A stretch of 37,173 bases of DNA from Bradyrhizobiaceae bacterium (GCA_947479905.1 CANKBJ010000017.1:1-37173); one strand, 5' to 3'; positions 24,768 through 33,938 are shown, counted from the stretch's first letter. The notes: a model not told the origin generated them from the sequence alone. Translations and numbers: made by a program.

Positions 24768-25609
24768 GAGGCGGCGCCGGTTTGATGCAGCGCGTGTTCT
24801 TCCTCGTCGCGCATGCCGCGGCTGGCTTCCTCGCGCAGATCGGCCCAGATTTGCGCGACGTAGCGGCCAAAAGCTTCGCTGCCGACGATTTCCGAGGTGC
24901 GCGGGCGTGGCAGATCGATATCGACGATGCGTTTCACCTTGCCGGGTCGATACGTCATGACCAGGATGCGATCGGACATCTGCACGGCTTCGGTAATGTT
25001 GTGGGTGATGAGAAGCGTCGTCTGCTTCAATTGCTGCTGAATTTGCAGGACCTTGTCGCCGAGCAGCAGCCGGGTCTGTTCGTCGAGCGCGGCGAAAGGC
25101 TCGTCCATCAGCAGGATTTTCGGCTCGGAGGCGAGCGTGCGGGCCAGCGAGACGCGCTGGCGCATGCCGCCGGATAATTCGTTCGGATAGCGGTTTTCAA
25201 AGCCGTCCAGACCGACCAGCGCGATGAAGTGGCGGGCGCGCTCGATCCGTTGCGCCTTCGGCATGCCGATCAGTTCGAGCGGGAAGGCGACATTGTCGGT
25301 GACGCTGCGCCAGGGGAAGGTCGATTCCTCCTGGAACACCATGCCGATCGATTGATGCGGACTGTTGATGGTTTCGCCGCAGACGCTGACGACGCCGGAG
25401 GTGTGGCCGAGCAGTCCGCCGATGACATTGAAAAGTGTCGACTTGCCGCAACCGGACGGGCCGATCACCGACAGGAATTCGCCTGGCCGCACGCCGAAGG
25501 AGACATGATCGACGGCGGTAACGGGACCGTCGGGCGTGTCGAAGCGGACGACAACGTCATCGACCACCAGGATGTCGGCATTGGCAGGCTTGGGAGAAGG
25601 TGCTGTCAT
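24764..25609 (-). CDS. ABC transporter ATP-binding protein, NitT/TauT type
   Basis: A 281-residue cytoplasmic ATPase powering the transporter. Walker A GPSGCGKST lies at 50-58, the Q-loop VFQEES near 91-96, the signature LSGGMRQR at 145-152, Walker B LLMDE at 166-170 and the switch His in LITHNITEAV. The tail after about 250 is a short acidic and basic extension. It begins 15 bases after the thiamine-diphosphate enzyme gene, with no strong ribosome site, so it depends on that transcript. Confidence 0.95.
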   Translation of the reverse strand: MTAPSPKPANADILVVDDVVVRFDTPDGPVTAVDHVSFGVRPGEFLSVIGPSGCGKSTLFNVIGGLLGHTSGVVSVCGETINSPHQSIGMVFQEESTFPWRSVTDNVAFPLELIGMPKAQRIERARHFIALVGLDGFENRYPNELSGGMRQRVSLARTLASEPKILLMDEPFAALDEQTRLLLGDKVLQIQQQLKQTTLLITHNITEAVQMSDRILVMTYRPGKVKRIVDIDLPRPRTSEIVGSEAFGRYVAQIWADLREEASRGMRDEEEHALHQTGAAS

Positions 25610-25624
25610 GGGTCTTGATCGCTT

Positions 25625-27424
25625 CTATTCGCTTTTGCCGGTAGCGCCTTGCGCCGTCGTTCCGGCATAGCCGGGCTCGACGCGCGCGTCGACGACGGCG
25701 ACGCGGCCGGCTTCGACCGCGGCGATGGCCTTTTCAAACACGGCGGCGAGATCGTCAATCGATTCGACCGGTCCGAAGCCTTGCGCGCCCTGGGCGCGGG
25801 CGATGCCGGCGAGATCGATATCGGGTTCGGAAATGCGTTGGCCGATCCAGCGGTTTTCCACCGGACGGCTGCGCATGCGGGCGACCCGCTCCTGATGCAA
25901 CTCGTCATTGAAGAAGGAGCGGTTGTTGGCGACCACGATCAACAGCGGAATGTGATAATGCACCGCCGTCCAAAGTGAGGTGACGCCCATGAGGAAGTCG
26001 CCATCGCCGCAGACTGCGACCACGAGACGTCCTGAGCCCTTAAGCGCCAGCGCGGCGCCGACCGAAATGCCGGGGCCGCCGCCGACGCCGCCACCGCCAT
26101 CGGAGCCGAGATAATCGAGCGGATGGCGCAGCGGCCAGCTCGCGCCGTTCCAGGACAGCGAGACATGGGTCAGGGTGGTAGGCTTGTCGCCGACGGCGCG
26201 GCGCAGCGCATCGGCCATGTGATCGACGGTGATCTTGCTGCCGGAAAGTTTCGGGAATTCGCGCGGCGTCTTCGGCAATTCGCGCGCGGCGGCCGGGCCG
26301 AGCGCCTCTAACAGATGCGGTACGGCGACATCCGGCTCGCAGTCGATCATCACATCGACCGGTGGCAGGCCCTGATAGTCCATGCTCCAGCCATTATGCA
26401 GGCGATGATCAACCGACATCTGGATAACCTTGGCGGCGATAGTGCCTCCGACGCTCTTAAAGGTGCCGGCAATGTCGAGCCAATCGAGACTGAGAATGAC
26501 GTCGGCCTTGCGAATAACGTCGGCGGCTTCCGGCGCCAGAGCGATGACGCCTGGTGCGCCCGCATGCAGCGGATGGTCGGTCGGGAAGGCGGCGGCGACT
26601 TTCAGATCGGTGATGACGCGCGCGCCGAGGCGCTCGGCGAGCACAATGCGGGTATTCCAGGCTTCGACGTCGCGCGAGACGCGGCCGGCGAGAATGACCG
26701 GATTTTTGGCGCCGCGCAGAAGATTGGCGGCCGTCTTGATGGCGTCGGCATCGGGCGCGCTCTTGACCGGCGGCATGTAACGTTTGGCGTCGATGGCCGC
26801 GACAGGTTCGGTGAGCTTGGCTTCCTGCAATTCGACGTCGAGATTGACGTAAGTCGGTCCGCACGGCGCAGTGTTGGCGATCCAGTTTGCGCGTAGCACC
26901 GACTCGCGGGCGGCAACGGGCGAACCCGGCTGATCGTCCCATTTGGTATAGCCGCGCACCAGCGCGCCTTGATCGCGCGCGGTGTGTATCCATTCGATCC
27001 ATGGCCGGCGCTTCGCGGCATCGTTCGGGCCGGTGGCGCCGATGATGAGCATGGGCATGCGGTCGCACCAGGCGTTGAAGATCGACATGGTGGCGTGCAT
27101 CAAGCCGACATTGGAATGCACGGCGGCGGCCATTGCCTTGCCGGTGACCTTGGCATAGCCGTGCGCGATGGCGACCGCGCTTTCCTCGTGCAGGCACAGC
27201 AGCATCTGCGGCTGTTTGTTGCCGAGATAATTCACCAGACTATCGTGCAGGCCGCGATAGCTCGCGCCGGGGTTGAGGGCGATATAGGGAATGTCGAGCG
27301 CGCGGATCGCGTCGGCGATCACATCGCTGCCGAAAGCAGCGGCATTGACGCCAGCGGGGACGGGGCGGTCGACGGAAGCCGTGTCGGCATGGGACGGCGC
27401 TTTGGCAGGATTGGGATTCAGCAT
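25625..27424 (-). CDS. Thiamine-diphosphate-dependent enzyme (acetolactate synthase-like family)
   Basis: A 599-residue cytoplasmic enzyme of the TPP family that includes acetolactate synthase and 2-oxo-acid decarboxylases. The catalytic Glu lies in LCLHEESAVAIAHGYAKVTG. The metal/TPP motif is VCGDGDFLMG followed by VVANNRSFFND. The middle domain is present (PVILAGRVSRDVEAW). The start was set at the ATG giving MLNPNPAKAPS; the longer frame would run through a promoter-like palindrome and has an Arg-rich, unlike-protein lead. It heads an operon with an ABC uptake system, so it probably degrades the imported compound. It is not sulfoacetaldehyde acetyltransferase by overall style, and no phosphate acetyltransferase is nearby. 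The substrate is unknown. Confidence 0.9.
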   Translation of the reverse strand: MLNPNPAKAPSHADTASVDRPVPAGVNAAAFGSDVIADAIRALDIPYIALNPGASYRGLHDSLVNYLGNKQPQMLLCLHEESAVAIAHGYAKVTGKAMAAAVHSNVGLMHATMSIFNAWCDRMPMLIIGATGPNDAAKRRPWIEWIHTARDQGALVRGYTKWDDQPGSPVAARESVLRANWIANTAPCGPTYVNLDVELQEAKLTEPVAAIDAKRYMPPVKSAPDADAIKTAANLLRGAKNPVILAGRVSRDVEAWNTRIVLAERLGARVITDLKVAAAFPTDHPLHAGAPGVIALAPEAADVIRKADVILSLDWLDIAGTFKSVGGTIAAKVIQMSVDHRLHNGWSMDYQGLPPVDVMIDCEPDVAVPHLLEALGPAAARELPKTPREFPKLSGSKITVDHMADALRRAVGDKPTTLTHVSLSWNGASWPLRHPLDYLGSDGGGGVGGGPGISVGAALALKGSGRLVVAVCGDGDFLMGVTSLWTAVHYHIPLLIVVANNRSFFNDELHQERVARMRSRPVENRWIGQRISEPDIDLAGIARAQGAQGFGPVESIDDLAAVFEKAIAAVEAGRVAVVDARVEPGYAGTTAQGATGKSE

Positions 27425-27549
27425 GCAGTTTGGATCAGCCCGTGCTCTCCCGTGCGCCTTTCGGCCACAGGGCCGTTCAGGCCGCCGTTTCTCCCCATAA
27501 TTGGCGCTTGTTGGTCCGGCGCGGCTGACGTTGTCGCACAGTATAGGCT

Positions 27550-27578
27550 TTGACATTAGCGCTTAATAGCCAATAAAT
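27550..27578 (+). promoter_or_regulatory. Candidate promoter of the LysR gene with overlapping palindrome
   Basis: A perfect -35 box TTGACA, a 17-base spacer and ATAAAT, about 44 bases before the lysR start. The spacer holds a near-palindrome ATTAGCGCTTAAT (27555-27567), centred on AGCGCT, as expected for an autoregulating LysR protein that also controls the divergent operon. Confidence 0.45.
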
Positions 27579-27621
27579 ACGCACGTCATTGGTGCAAATA
27601 TCACAACAATAGTGAGGCCGC

Positions 27622-28539
27622 TTGGACCGCTTCCGGACCATGGAAAGCTTCGTGAGGGTGGTGCGGGCCGGCAGCTTCACCATCGGCGCCAGCCAGCTCG
27701 GCCTGTCGCGCGCTTTGGTGTCGCGGCACATCAGCGATCTGGAAACGCATCTCGGCGTACGCCTATTGAACCGCTCGACGCGATCGCTGGCGCTCACAGA
27801 AGAGGGCACCGCCTATCTTGAATTCTGCGAAAAGTTGTTTCGTGAGATCGAGACCAACGAGCGCGCCATTTTGCGCACCCACATCGAGCCGGCCGGCACG
27901 CTCAAGGTGCTGGCGCCGAAGTCGTTCGGCGCCATGCATTTGTCCGACGCCGTCATCGGCTTCGCCAGGGCGCAGCCGCGATTGCGCGTGTCGTTGATGC
28001 TGGAGAATACGCCATATCGCGGGTCGTACGATTTCGCCGAACGCGATCTCGACGTGGTTTTGTGCTTCTCCACCATGCGCGGCGCCTCAGTGGTCGAAGA
28101 AAAGATCGCGACGCTCGATTGGGTGCTGTGCGCGTCGCCCGATTATCTCGCGCGCGCCGGCGAACCAAGCGAGCCGGCCGCGCTCGGCATGCACGCCTGT
28201 CTCGTCCATGTTCATGTATCGCCGAGTGACGCGGTATGGCGCCTGACCGGTCCGGTTGGACAAATTCCGGTCAAGGTGCGAGCGGCGTTTTCGTCGGACA
28301 GCGCCTACACCTTGCGCAAGGCCGCGGTCGCCGGGCTCGGCATCACGATGATCCCGCGTTATGCGGTTGCCGAGGATCTTGCCAGCGGCGCATTGGTGAC
28401 CGTCTTGCCGGGCTACAGGATTTCGCCGCGCCCTTTGTTGGCGGTCTATCCGAAAGCCCTGGTGACTCCGGCCAAGGTGCAGGCCTTCGTTGCCTATCTC
28501 AAGGACTGGATGGTCGAACGGAATTTCGACGGAGCATGA
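27622..28539 (+). CDS. LysR-family transcriptional regulator
   Basis: A 305-residue regulator with an N-terminal winged helix (MESFVRVVRAGSFTIGASQLGLSRALVSRHISDLETHLGVRLLNRSTRSLALTEEG) and a C-terminal co-inducer domain of the periplasmic-binding fold. The start is a TTG, giving the usual MDRF beginning of this group, with GTGAGG just before it; the next ATG is six codons inside. It is divergent from the TPP enzyme-ABC operon, which it probably controls in response to the substrate. Its stop codon falls inside a 50-base palindrome that separates it from the convergent transglycosylase. Confidence 0.92.
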   Translation: MDRFRTMESFVRVVRAGSFTIGASQLGLSRALVSRHISDLETHLGVRLLNRSTRSLALTEEGTAYLEFCEKLFREIETNERAILRTHIEPAGTLKVLAPKSFGAMHLSDAVIGFARAQPRLRVSLMLENTPYRGSYDFAERDLDVVLCFSTMRGASVVEEKIATLDWVLCASPDYLARAGEPSEPAALGMHACLVHVHVSPSDAVWRLTGPVGQIPVKVRAAFSSDSAYTLRKAAVAGLGITMIPRYAVAEDLASGALVTVLPGYRISPRPLLAVYPKALVTPAKVQAFVAYLKDWMVERNFDGA

Positions 28540-28581
28540 TCCCGAAAAGCCGGAACCGGTTTTTCGGATGAGGTCATGCTC
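28532..28581. repeat. Rhizobial-type dispersed palindrome
   Basis: A 50-base imperfect palindrome running from GAGCATGATCC to GGTCATGCTC with the centre CCGGAACCGG and flanking CGAAAA/TTTTCG. I recognise this pattern as a repetitive intergenic element frequent in Bradyrhizobium relatives. It overlaps the lysR stop and separates two convergent genes, so it may act as a two-way terminator. Only one copy is in the window. Confidence 0.75.
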
Positions 28582-28591
28582 AATTGAAAAG

Positions 28592-29857
28592 TCAACCCGG
28601 CTGACGCAGCCGTGCCAGAACTTTCAGTCCAGCGTAACCGTCGACCGGCTCCATGCCGGCGCTTTTCTGGAACGCGCCAACGGCTTTGACCGTATCGCTG
28701 CCGGTACGGCCATCGATGCCGTCGGTCTTGAAACCGCGTTCGTTGAGACGACGCTGGATCTCCTTGACCTCATCGATGGTCAGCACGCGCTCGCCGCCGG
28801 GAAACTGCTGACGAAAGCCGCCATCGCCGCGCACCAGATCGCCAAGATGCACAAGCGCCAGCGTGTAGCTGATCGACGGATTGTAGGAATAGACCGCGCG
28901 GAAATTCTGCCCGACCAGAAAGGCCGGCCCGCCGCCAACCGGCATCCACAATTTGACCTGATCGTCAGGCCGCGCAAAGGCGGCGCCGTCGGCGCGTTTT
29001 ACGCCGAGCGATTGCCATTTCGCGTAACTGCGGAAGCTTCTGTTGTCGGCGAGACGGCTGTTGAAACCTGCCGGCCATTTCACCTCGCAGCCCCAGGCTT
29101 CGCCGCGCCGCCATTTGCCGCGCTCGACCAGATAACGCGCCGTGCCAGCGAGCGCGTCGTCAGGCTTGCCGAACGGGTTGGCGCGGCCGTCCTTGTCGTA
29201 ATCGACGCCGAGATGCAGCCAGACTTCCGGCATCCATTGCGTATGACCCATGGCGCCGGCCCATGAGCCGATCATCGCCGCGGGCTGCGCCCAGCCGCGA
29301 TCGATAATTGTCAGCGCATTGATCAATTCGGTTTCCCAATATTTGCGGCGCCGCGGCTCGCCGTAAGCCAGCGCGGCGAGAGCGGGAATGATCGGACGCA
29401 TATATTTCGGATTGTCGATGACGTCGCCGAACGAGGACTCCATGCCCCACAGGCCGAGAAGGACGAAACGATCGACACCGTAATCGGCCTCGAGGCGGGC
29501 CAGTAGTCCGGCGAATTCCTTGGCGCGCTGCTTGCCGACGGTCACCCGCCAGTCCGAACAGCGGCGATTGATGTACTGCCACATCTGTTCGGTAAATTCA
29601 GGCTGCTTGCGCTGGAGTTCATAAACGCCGGTGTCCGGCATCACCGCGTTCATCACGCGGTCGTAGGTTTTGTCCGAGACGCCGCGCCGCAGCGCCTGAT
29701 CGCGGAAACCCGCTACCCAGCGCGCGAAGCCCGGCGGCTGCGCCGCCAAAGCGCCGCCACCGAAGGCCATGCTTGCGGCTACGCCGAGCGCGCCGCCGAG
29801 CAGTGCCCGGCGGTTGAGATGCGGAACGAAGGGAGAGGCAGCGCCGATTCGGTTCAT
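28592..29857 (-). CDS. Lytic murein transglycosylase, MltB family, with peptidoglycan-binding domain
   Basis: A 421-residue exported enzyme that cleaves the glycan strands of peptidoglycan with 1,6-anhydro-muramic acid formation. A Tat-type signal (LNRRALLGGALGVAASMAFGGG, cleavage near ALAAQ) is at the N-terminus. The catalytic Glu is E140 in LLGLWGMESSFG; WAGAMGHTQWMP and the NPFGKPDDALAGTARYL segment are MltB marks. A C-terminal PG-binding_1 domain at about 355-421 (VKEIQRRLNERGFKTDGIDGRTGSDTVKAV) anchors it to the wall. The start was placed at the ATG before the signal; the 136 codons upstream in frame are Pro/Arg-rich and overlap the next gene. Confidence 0.92.
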   Translation of the reverse strand: MNRIGAASPFVPHLNRRALLGGALGVAASMAFGGGALAAQPPGFARWVAGFRDQALRRGVSDKTYDRVMNAVMPDTGVYELQRKQPEFTEQMWQYINRRCSDWRVTVGKQRAKEFAGLLARLEADYGVDRFVLLGLWGMESSFGDVIDNPKYMRPIIPALAALAYGEPRRRKYWETELINALTIIDRGWAQPAAMIGSWAGAMGHTQWMPEVWLHLGVDYDKDGRANPFGKPDDALAGTARYLVERGKWRRGEAWGCEVKWPAGFNSRLADNRSFRSYAKWQSLGVKRADGAAFARPDDQVKLWMPVGGGPAFLVGQNFRAVYSYNPSISYTLALVHLGDLVRGDGGFRQQFPGGERVLTIDEVKEIQRRLNERGFKTDGIDGRTGSDTVKAVGAFQKSAGMEPVDGYAGLKVLARLRQPG

Positions 29858-29938
29858 GCTCGGCAGTCTAGCGATTGACGCCCGGCAAACAATCGGCGCG
29901 CGTACAACTCGTCGCGCGACAGCGGCGAGAATCGATAC

Positions 29939-29967
29939 GGCCTCCGCGACAGACTGCCGCGGAGGCC
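29939..29967. terminator. Possible terminator hairpin
   Basis: A ten-base-pair perfect stem (GGCCTCCGCG with CGCGGAGGCC) and nine-base loop just after the stop of the leftward low-complexity protein gene. The following minus-strand sequence has only scattered T, so it is a moderate candidate. Confidence 0.5.
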
Positions 29968-29993
29968 GCTTGGCTTTGATTTTGTCGCGACGC

Positions 29994-30296
29994 TTACCTG
30001 ACGGAACCGTTGACCGCTGCGCCGGCGTTGCCGCTGCCGGTCGTCGTCCGGTTCTTTTTCTTGACGGTGGTTTTGCCGGAGACGTCGGCGCCGACCTTGG
30101 CGTTGGTACCGCCAACATTCGCGTTGGCGCCGGCGCTGGAGTTCGAATTGGTGGCGCCGCTGGTGCCGCTGTTACCAACGCCGACAGCCGCTCCACCGGA
30201 CGTTCCGGCGCCGACATTGGCGCCGACCTGGGCGAAGGATACGGTGGTGGCGAGAGCGAATGCACTGGCGAGCAGTGCTGTCTTCAAAGACTTCAT
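29994..30296 (-). CDS. Small exported Gly/Ala/Ser/Asn-rich protein
   Basis: A 100-residue protein with a clear Sec signal (MKSLKTALLASAFALATTVSFA, cleavage before QVGAN). The mature part is low in complexity: repeats of GANVGAG, GNSGTSGATNSNSSAGANANVGG, then a basic patch KKKNRTTTG and an end GNAGAAVNGSVR. It has no Cys, Trp or long hydrophobic part. GAGGAG lies eight to nine bases before the ATG, so it is likely well translated. It is flanked by two cell-wall enzyme genes. Function is not known; a disordered periplasmic or outer-surface protein is the best description. Confidence 0.8.
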   Translation of the reverse strand: MKSLKTALLASAFALATTVSFAQVGANVGAGTSGGAAVGVGNSGTSGATNSNSSAGANANVGGTNAKVGADVSGKTTVKKKNRTTTGSGNAGAAVNGSVR

Positions 30297-30422
30297 AAAA
30301 ATTCTCCTCGGCATGATGGGCTGAAGCGAGGTTCCCGGCGCGCGAACGGCGCGGATCACCCGGCTGTCAACGGGTGGCGGTGGGATAGGTTCCGGGGAAC
30401 CCGCATTTGCGCAGTGGCGTCT

Positions 30423-32042
30423 TTAGTTCCCGCGACGCCAGAAGCGTCGCACCTTGCCCTGCTTTTCGGCCAAAGCTTTCGCTTCTTCCGGGGGCAAAAT
30501 AACCGGCGGCTTGTCCGGAATCACGGGGGCGGGATCGCCGGGCTTGATCTCGGTGCCGCGGCCGCCGATCAGATTTTCGTAAGACAGAACCAGCGACATG
30601 TAAGGATTGACCCAGACCCAGCCGAGTTTGGTCACCACCTGCATGTTGAAATGGAGATGGTACGATGTGCCATTTTCGAAATCGCCCCAGGTAGCGACCT
30701 TGCCGATGATTTCGCCCTGGCTCACTTGCCGGCCGCTCACCAGGCCTTCCTCATCCATGAATTTCGGGTTCATGTGCAGATAGCGAAAGCGCACGAATTC
30801 GTTCGGCGTATTGATGACGATATAGGCGCCGAGATTGCCCGGCATGCGCCAGATCAGGCCGTCGCGTACCGCGGCGATGGTGTGCTGATAGGGCAGGCAC
30901 CGATCGGCGGCTTCGTTTTTCAGCACGCAATTGCTCGGCCGCATGTCCTGGCCTTGATGGCCGTAGCCGCCGGGACACTGGCCGACCTGGAAGTCGCGCA
31001 GCTCGCAGAAATTGTCGCGCCAGGGATAGGTGAAATTGGCCGCGGTCGCTTCGTTGAATGTCAGCGGAATGCCGTTCACCTTGCAGGTATAGAGCCCGTT
31101 CTTGCGGCCAAGCCGGCCGGTGTGGCCGCTGCGATAGCAATCGCCCCATGGCATGAAGGATTGCGACTTCACATAGGCCGGCGCATTGGCGAACGGAAAG
31201 CGCATCGCTGCATAGACATGATAGTCGGCGCGGCCGGGCATCTTACGCCAGCCGGTATTCGGAATGAGATCGCCGGGGCCGTAATAGGTAAAATCTGATT
31301 TGGCGGTGGGCCGCGTCAAATCGAGATGCGGCGCTTTGATCGTTTGCGGCGTGCCGCCGGCAGTGCGCAACAGGTGCAGGAACTTCACCGCGACCGGGTC
31401 GGCTTCGCGGCAGGACGGATAGCGGGACGACGGACGGCGGTCGTAACACTGGATCGAAACGATATAGGGCACGCCGAAACGTTCGAACACGTAACGCACA
31501 TGGGCTTCATGCAGGATGCGCCGGATGCCGGGGAAGGCCTCCTGCAAATCCTTGGCCGGGAATGTTTCGTGATGGTCCGGTCCATCGAGATCGTAGGTGA
31601 AGCCGGCGCCGGTGATTTCGACTTCGACCGGCTTTTTCCTATAGTGGAACCGGAAACCGCCATCGCTCTGGCTGAGCGTGAATGTGCCGGTGTACCCGGC
31701 AGGCCCCGGCAGAAAATACTTGGTCGGATGAAACGGGCCGAAATATTTGTCGGCGCTTTGCGCCTCCGGTTTTCCGGCGGCCAGATCGGCGCGGAAAGTA
31801 TCGATGTCGATCGGCAGCAGCACCGGCACGCTGCTCTTGGCGATGCCAGGAAACCGCTTTTCGATTTGCGTATTGATGCGGGCGAAGGACTCCGCCGGCG
31901 GCGCATTGCCATGATCGGGAATAGACGCCGCCGCCGCCGCCCAATCGATTTGGGTGATGGTGACGCGGGGCGCTTCGATTTCAGCGGCGGCGGCGCTGCC
32001 GGCAATCAGCAGGACCGCGGTCACGATGACCGGAAATCTCAA
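30423..32042 (-). CDS. M23-family metallopeptidase with large N-terminal domain
   Basis: A 539-residue exported peptidase likely cutting peptidoglycan cross-bridges. The start chosen is a TTG with GAGGGA seven bases before it, opening directly on a signal peptide (LRFPVIVTAVLLIAGSAAAAE). Zinc ligands of the LytM fold are intact: H362 and D366 in YGHQGQDMRP, and H462/H464 in YHLHFNMQ. The first 350 residues are not recognised and carry many paired cysteines, suggesting disulfides. The end is Pro-rich, then basic. It stands near the transglycosylase, consistent with wall remodelling. Confidence 0.85.
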   Translation of the reverse strand: MRFPVIVTAVLLIAGSAAAAEIEAPRVTITQIDWAAAAASIPDHGNAPPAESFARINTQIEKRFPGIAKSSVPVLLPIDIDTFRADLAAGKPEAQSADKYFGPFHPTKYFLPGPAGYTGTFTLSQSDGGFRFHYRKKPVEVEITGAGFTYDLDGPDHHETFPAKDLQEAFPGIRRILHEAHVRYVFERFGVPYIVSIQCYDRRPSSRYPSCREADPVAVKFLHLLRTAGGTPQTIKAPHLDLTRPTAKSDFTYYGPGDLIPNTGWRKMPGRADYHVYAAMRFPFANAPAYVKSQSFMPWGDCYRSGHTGRLGRKNGLYTCKVNGIPLTFNEATAANFTYPWRDNFCELRDFQVGQCPGGYGHQGQDMRPSNCVLKNEAADRCLPYQHTIAAVRDGLIWRMPGNLGAYIVINTPNEFVRFRYLHMNPKFMDEEGLVSGRQVSQGEIIGKVATWGDFENGTSYHLHFNMQVVTKLGWVWVNPYMSLVLSYENLIGGRGTEIKPGDPAPVIPDKPPVILPPEEAKALAEKQGKVRRFWRRGN

Positions 32043-32147
32043 TATACGTCCCTCGACTGCGGCTACGCCGAACAAGGTTTAAGACTAGTGGGTTCCGCCT
32101 GCGGTGAACAAGGGCGGAACCAGCGCGGTAAATTGAAGCAAGGCCGT

Positions 32148-32180
32148 CGACCGTTCCCCGCGCGATTGCGGGAACGGTCG
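32148..32180. terminator. Hairpin downstream of efp
   Basis: An 11-base-pair perfect stem (CGACCGTTCCC with GGGAACGGTCG) and 11-base loop, 14 bases after the leftward efp stop. No T-run follows, so it may terminate weakly or protect the transcript end. Confidence 0.5.
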
Positions 32181-32194
32181 CGCGAAGACGAGTC

Positions 32195-32761
32195 TCAATC
32201 CTTGGCGCGTTCGACGTAGGACCCGTCTTCCGTCATGATGACGACGCGGGTGCCGACGGTGATGTGGGTCGGCACCATGGTGCGCACGCCGTTCGACAGG
32301 ATCGCCGGTTTGAACGAGCCCGACGCGGTCTGGCCCTTCATGGCCGGCTCGGTATCGGTGATTTCCAGCGTCATCTTCTGCGGGATCTCGATGGCGATCG
32401 CGGTGCCTTCGTGCATCGACAACTGCACCTTCATGCCTTCCTGCATATAGGGCGCGGCGTCGCCGACCACGTCGGCCTGGATCTGGACCTGATCGTAGGT
32501 GGCGTCGTTCATGAAATGGAAGCCGTCGGCGTCCTGATAAAGGTAGGAATATTCCACTTCCTCGACATGGGCGCGCTCGACCGGATCGGTGGTCTTGTAG
32601 CGCATCTGGGTCTTCACGCCGTCGGAAATCCGGCGCATATCGATCTGCGTGGTCGGCGTGCCCTTGCCGGGATGGAAACTTTCGGCATGCAGGACGACGC
32701 AGAGCTTGCCGTCGAGATCGACGATATTGCCCTTACGGATTTGGCTGGCGATGACCTTCAC
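32195..32761 (-). CDS. efp: Elongation factor P
   Basis: A 188-residue translation factor that relieves ribosome stalling at polyproline stretches. Length is exactly that of typical EF-P. The N-terminal KOW-like domain has the modified-lysine loop SFHPGKGTP with K33, corresponding to the lysine that receives beta-lysine in E. coli. Two OB domains follow ([18 protein letters not shown]; the end [20 protein letters not shown]). The start is a GTG giving [12 protein letters not shown], with GAGGG eight bases before it; the frame runs open far upstream but the added part is Pro/Arg-rich and overlaps epmA on the other strand. Its modifying enzymes are coded divergently beside it. Confidence 0.96.
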   Translation of the reverse strand: MKVIASQIRKGNIVDLDGKLCVVLHAESFHPGKGTPTTQIDMRRISDGVKTQMRYKTTDPVERAHVEEVEYSYLYQDADGFHFMNDATYDQVQIQADVVGDAAPYMQEGMKVQLSMHEGTAIAIEIPQKMTLEITDTEPAMKGQTASGSFKPAILSNGVRTMVPTHITVGTRVVIMTEDGSYVERAKD

Positions 32762-32891
32762 GAGTGCAACCCTCAAATGTTTGGCAGGCGAATTTCGGGC
32801 CGGCCCCGCGTGCAGGGCCGGATTCGGGCCGCACCATAGCGATCCTGGCGCGCGACGCCAGCCCTTCGGCTTCCCGGCAGGACGGGCCTGA

Positions 32892-33938
32892 ATGGCCGGC
32901 CAAAGCCCTCCATTTTGGCTGCCGGGGCGGCACGCCGCCCGCAGGCCGCATTTGCTGGCGCGGGGCCGCATCGCTGCGGCTTTGCGGGCCTGGTTCGATA
33001 AGGCCGGGTTCCTTGAGGTCGAAACCGCGACCTTGCAGGTTTCACCCGGCAACGAGACCCATTTGCACGCTTTCTCGACCAGCCTGATCGGCCCCGATAC
33101 GGCGCGGCATGACTTGTATCTGCGTACCTCGCCGGAATTCGCTTGCAAGAAACTGTTGGCGGCCGGCGAGACTCGCATCTTCGATTTCGCGCGGGTGTTT
33201 CGCAACCGCGAGCGCGGCGCGCTGCATCATCCCGAGTTCACCATGCTGGAATGGTACCGCGCCAACGAGACCTATGAGGCGTTGATGGACGATTGCGCGG
33301 CATTGCTGGCCGAGGCCGCGAGCGCCGCCGGCAGCGCGCGGTTTTCGTTTCGCGGTCGATCGATTGATCCGTTTGCTATGCCGGAACGGCTGACCGTGGC
33401 GGAGGCTTTTGCCCGCGATGCCGGGATCGACCTGCTGGCGACGGTCCATGGCGGCGAGGGCGACCGCGCCGCCTTGGCGCAAGGCGCGGTCAAAGCCGGT
33501 GTGGCGATTGCCGATGACGACACCTGGGGCGACATCTTCAGCCGAATTCTGGCCGAACGGGTCGAGCCGCATCTCGGCAATGGCCGTGCGACAGTATTAT
33601 ATGAGTATCCGCTGCCGCAGGCGGCATTGGCGCGCGCCAAGGATGGCAGCGGCAAGGTGGCCGAGCGTTTCGAGCTTTATGCCTGCGGCGTCGAACTCGG
33701 CAATGCCTTCGGCGAGTTGACCGACGTTGCCGAACAGCGCGCACGTTTCGCCGCGGCGATGGATGAAAAGGAGCACATTCATGGCGAGCGCTATCCGGTC
33801 GACGAGGATTTTCTCGACGCGCTCGCTAGAATGCCGCAGGCCTCGGGTATAGCGCTGGGCTTCGACCGGCTGGTCATGCTGACAACCGGCGCCGACCGCA
33901 TCGAGCAGGTGATATGGACGCCGGTTCAGGACGTGTGA
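32892..33938 (+). CDS. epmA: EF-P lysine lysyltransferase EpmA (GenX/PoxA)
   Basis: A 348-residue class II lysyl-tRNA synthetase-like enzyme without an anticodon-binding domain, which attaches beta-lysine to EF-P. Class II motif 2 is [28 protein letters not shown], motif 3 is [14 protein letters not shown], and [10 protein letters not shown] lies between. It is divergent from efp (130-base gap) and eight bases before epmB. A GGACGGG stretch precedes the ATG. It is about 20 residues longer than the E. coli enzyme, mainly at the N-terminus, so a slightly later start is possible. Confidence 0.94.
   Translation: MAGQSPPFWLPGRHAARRPHLLARGRIAAALRAWFDKAGFLEVETATLQVSPGNETHLHAFSTSLIGPDTARHDLYLRTSPEFACKKLLAAGETRIFDFARVFRNRERGALHHPEFTMLEWYRANETYEALMDDCAALLAEAASAAGSARFSFRGRSIDPFAMPERLTVAEAFARDAGIDLLATVHGGEGDRAALAQGAVKAGVAIADDDTWGDIFSRILAERVEPHLGNGRATVLYEYPLPQAALARAKDGSGKVAERFELYACGVELGNAFGELTDVAEQRARFAAAMDEKEHIHGERYPVDEDFLDALARMPQASGIALGFDRLVMLTTGADRIEQVIWTPVQDV

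Noticed and set aside
25625-27424. TPP enzyme considered as sulfoacetaldehyde acetyltransferase (Xsc)
   Set aside because: The N-terminal sequence style differs from Xsc and no phosphate acetyltransferase or taurine genes are beside it, despite the TauT-like transporter and nearby sox genes.
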